Assembly: GCA_947258635.1 (NCBI GenBank)
Contig: CAMYJM010000096.1
Span: 1,446 to 9,347 of the forward strand
Direction: 5' to 3'
Length of the DNA: 7,902 nucleotides
Origin: an uncultured Acidimicrobiaceae bacterium
GTDB lineage: Bacteria; Actinomycetota; Acidimicrobiia; Spongiisociales; UBA5794
Positions 5,375-7,902 of the stretch are shown here, piece after piece (within the stretch, counting starts at the first letter, position 1; every line of letters begins with the position of its first letter). Below the pieces are notes generated by a model. The model had not been told where the DNA came from. It saw only the letters and a list, made by a program, of their open reading frames with translations, and did no database searches. Position numbers and translations under genes: made by a program.

Positions 5375-7902
5375 TCATCGGAGGCTCGGGGGCTCGGCCG
5401 ATTGCTGTCGCCACCTGCGGGCCTTGATCAGCTCACCGCCGAGGAAGATGGGCACCGCCACGCCGATCACCCACAGCCAATCGAAGAAAGTCAGCGCCAC
5501 CGTGCCGAACGCCGTCTGCAGGAACGGCACGTACACGACGGCCGCCTGCAGCAGGATCGTCACCGCCCAGGCCGCCAACAGCCACGGATTGGAGAAGAAG
5601 CCAACCTGCCGCATCGGGGTGTGCAGCGCGCGAAAGTTGAACACGTTCATGTGCTCCAGCAGCACCATTCCGGTGAAGGCCATTGTCTGTGCCTTACCCA
5701 GGCCCTGGTCGAATCCGGCGCGGTAGAGGTGGAAGAGGAAGAGCGAGCCGAGGCCGACGTAGGCTCCGAATCCGACGATGTTGGCGACGCTCTCTCGCGT
5801 CAGGATCGGGCGGCGTGGATCCCGCGGGGGCCGCGCCATGATGCCGTCCTCGGCCGGCTCCACCCCGAGCGCCAGTGCGGTCAACCCGTCGGTGACGAGG
5901 TTCATCCAGAGTATCTGCACCGGCAGCAGTATCAGCGGTGCTTGCAGGAGGATGTTGGTGAGCACCGCGATGACCTCGCCGGTGTTCGACGACAGCAGAT
6001 ATCGGATGAACTTCTGGATGTTGTCGTACTGGCGGCGCCCTTCGGCCACGGCGCCGACGATCGAAGCGAAGTTGTCGTCGGTGAGCACGAGGTCGGCGGC
6101 GCCGCGCGCGACATCCGTTCCCCGCATCCCCATGGCGATCCCGATGTCGGCCTTCTTGAGCGCCGGGGCGTCGTTGACGCCGTCACCGGTCATCGCAACC
6201 ACCGCGCCGTCCCGTTGCAGCAGCTCAACTATGCGCAACTTGTGTTCCGGTGTCGTCCGGGCGAAAACCGCGCCCGCATTGATGGCGTCACGGAGCTGGG
6301 CGTCGGTCGCGGTGTCGAGAGCCGTTCCCGGAAGCGCCTGGTCCGCCTGGAGCCCAACCCGCTCGGCAATCGCCAGCGCCGTCTCGGGGGCATCGCCCGT
6401 GATGACGACCACCTTGATCCCGGCGCCGTGGGCCGAGGCAACCGCCTCCGGCACCTCGGTGCGGGGCGGGTCGAGGATGGCGGCAATGCCGAGGAGATGG
6501 AGCTGCTGCTCAACGGATTCGGCGTCGAGACGGACCTCAGGCCGCAGCCGGCGCCGGGCCAGGGCGAGGGTGCGGTACCCCTGGGTGGCGAAACTCTCGT
6601 AGGTCCTCCGGATCTGGTCGCGCTCGGCCGCGTCGAGCGGCCGGGCGGACTCACCCCAGCCGATCGCGACACAACGGTCGATGATCACCTCCGGTGCGCC
6701 CTTGACGTGGGCAACGCGGTCCGACTCGGTTTCCTCCATGATCGTCATACGCTTCCGGTTCGAGCTGAATGAGAACTCCCCGGCGGGTCGCGTGGCGATG
6801 GCTACGCCCGCCTTGGCGGCGGCGGTGATCAGCGCCGCCTCGGTGGGCTCTCCGAAGGCCTGCCAGCCACGGTGATCCTCTTCGACTCGAGCGTGGTTGC
6901 ACCAGACGGCAGTCTCGAGAGCGACCGCCAGTTCCCGTTCGGTGGCGGCGTCGGACAGAAACGCTCCGCTCGGTGAGTAGCCCACCCCGGTGGCTTCAAC
7001 GATCCCTGATGGCACCCACAGCTTGCGCACCGTCATCTCATTCTGCGTGAGGGTTCCGGTCTTGTCGGTGCAGATGACGGTGGCCGAGCCCAGTGTCTCC
7101 GCCGCCTGGAGCCGGCGCAACAGGGCGCGGTGTTCCGCCATGCGGCGAATGCCGAGGGCCAGGGTGATGGTCACCACCGCCGGGAGGCCTTCGGGAACTA
7201 CGGCGACCGCCAATGACACACCTGTGAAGAACATCTCTCGCAGGTCGCGGCCGCTCAGCCAGCCGACCACGGCGACCACCAGCGACAGCGCAATTGCGAA
7301 CAGTCCCAGCCACTTCCCGAGGGCCGCCAGCTGTCGCTGCAACGGAGTCGGCTCGCGGTCCACGGCCCGGGTCAGAGCGGCGATGCGGCCGAACTCGGTC
7401 TGTTCGCCCGTCGCCACGGCGATTCCGCGGGCCCGGCCGTTGGTCACAGACGTTCCCATCCATGCCATCGAGGCCCGCACCGCCAGCGGGGCATCGGCGG
7501 CTACCGCGGCGGCTCGCTTCGCAACGGATTCCGACTCACCGGTGAGCGCCGACTCGTCAACGGTGAGATCCACTGCCTCGACGATCCGCAGGTCGGCGGG
7601 GATGAGGTCGCCGACCTCGATGATGACGATGTCGCCCGGCACCAGCCCGGTGGCGTCGATGGCGTCGTGATGACCGTCGCGAACCACCGACGCATGCTGC
7701 GCCAACATCTCCTGGAGGGCCTCTATGGCCTTCTCGGCGCGCCACTCCTGAGCGAAGCCGAACACGCCGTTGAGGACCATGATCACCGCGATGGTTGCCG
7801 CGTCGACCAGCTCGCCAAGCACAAGAGACACTGTCGCCGCCACCGCCAGGATGAAGATCAGCACATCCACGAACTGGCGGCCCAGTACCCGGTACCAGGG
7901 AA
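5375..7902 (-). CDS. P-type cation ATPase, SERCA-like (P-IIA); N-terminus outside window
   Basis: Membrane pump, probably exporting Ca2+ at the cost of ATP. 841 complete codons are visible; the frame stays open at 7902, and the family's usual size suggests about 40-60 N-terminal residues are missing (the GTG at 7870 is internal). Order of domains: M1-M2, starting PWYRVLGRQF; actuator loop with TGES (7532-7543); M3-M4 with PEGLP (7181-7195); phosphorylation motif DKTGTLT (7046-7066, Asp codon 7064-7066); nucleotide domain with KGAPE; hinge TGDGVNDAP (6164-6190); M5-M10. Residues matching both SERCA calcium sites are present: Glu in PEGLP, Asn and Glu in M5 SSNTGE (5984-5986, 5975-5977), Asn, Thr and Asp in M6 NLVTD (5900-5902, 5891-5893, 5888-5890), and Glu in M8 LLEHMN (5654-5656). 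The visible product has no appended regulatory domain. It precedes the VTC gene by 61 bp. Another cation is possible, but the site residues favour calcium. Confidence 0.93.
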   Translation of the reverse strand, partial: PWYRVLGRQFVDVLIFILAVAATVSLVLGELVDAATIAVIMVLNGVFGFAQEWRAEKAIEALQEMLAQHASVVRDGHHDAIDATGLVPGDIVIIEVGDLIPADLRIVEAVDLTVDESALTGESESVAKRAAAVAADAPLAVRASMAWMGTSVTNGRARGIAVATGEQTEFGRIAALTRAVDREPTPLQRQLAALGKWLGLFAIALSLVVAVVGWLSGRDLREMFFTGVSLAVAVVPEGLPAVVTITLALGIRRMAEHRALLRRLQAAETLGSATVICTDKTGTLTQNEMTVRKLWVPSGIVEATGVGYSPSGAFLSDAATERELAVALETAVWCNHARVEEDHRGWQAFGEPTEAALITAAAKAGVAIATRPAGEFSFSSNRKRMTIMEETESDRVAHVKGAPEVIIDRCVAIGWGESARPLDAAERDQIRRTYESFATQGYRTLALARRRLRPEVRLDAESVEQQLHLLGIAAILDPPRTEVPEAVASAHGAGIKVVVITGDAPETALAIAERVGLQADQALPGTALDTATDAQLRDAINAGAVFARTTPEHKLRIVELLQRDGAVVAMTGDGVNDAPALKKADIGIAMGMRGTDVARGAADLVLTDDNFASIVGAVAEGRRQYDNIQKFIRYLLSSNTGEVIAVLTNILLQAPLILLPVQILWMNLVTDGLTALALGVEPAEDGIMARPPRDPRRPILTRESVANIVGFGAYVGLGSLFLFHLYRAGFDQGLGKAQTMAFTGMVLLEHMNVFNFRALHTPMRQVGFFSNPWLLAAWAVTILLQAAVVYVPFLQTAFGTVALTFFDWLWVIGVAVPIFLGGELIKARRWRQQSAEPPSLR

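Noticed and set aside
5201..6772. 523-codon plus-strand open frame
   Set aside because: It is antisense to the P-type ATPase and VTC genes, whose motifs are unmistakable. Its product is rich in Arg, Gly, His and Asp, as expected of the reverse strand of GC-rich coding DNA.

Overview
The window is a gene-dense, high-GC bacterial segment with strong G/C preference at third codon positions. The composition, a Ddn-type deazaflavin (F420) enzyme, several starts that look leaderless (a TANNNT hexamer 6-8 nt before the start codon and no Shine-Dalgarno), and an actinobacterial-looking pilin-like domain all point to an actinomycete. A deep-branching group such as Acidimicrobiia is possible, but the taxon is inferred and not proven. 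I see no tRNA, rRNA, CRISPR, insertion sequence or phage gene.

Layout. (1) Positions 1-1401, minus: a secreted protein with an N-terminal signal peptide, Pro/Ala linker, beta-rich middle and a C-terminal domain resembling the globular part of type IV pilins. It runs off the left edge. (2) A 100-bp divergent intergenic region with a 7-bp dyad. (3) 1502-2425, plus: a ROK-family fructokinase close to E. coli Mak. (4) 2422-3228, minus: a Rossmann-fold dehydrogenase distantly like ketopantoate reductase. Its stop codon overlaps that of mak tail to tail. (5) 3262-3669, minus: a Ddn-like F420-dependent oxidoreductase. (6) 3726-5313, minus: three cistrons joined by two successive 4-bp start/stop overlaps. 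They encode a VTC-type polyphosphate polymerase domain protein, a DUF4956 membrane protein and a 37-residue single-span membrane microprotein. (7) 5375-7902, minus: a SERCA-type P-type ATPase whose N-terminus lies beyond the right edge.

Functional reading. The most interesting unit is (6) with (7) just upstream on the same strand. The VTC protein keeps the basic tunnel residues and metal-binding Glu expected of a polyphosphate polymerase but has no membrane segment. DUF4956 could supply the membrane part, and the microprotein is made in step with it. The adjacent pump keeps the residues of both SERCA calcium sites. A working hypothesis is a split bacterial counterpart of the eukaryotic VTC complex, linking polyphosphate synthesis at the membrane to divalent cation (Ca2+) handling. 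This rests on gene order and motifs only. The other genes (fructokinase, dehydrogenase, F420 enzyme) look like ordinary accessory metabolism.
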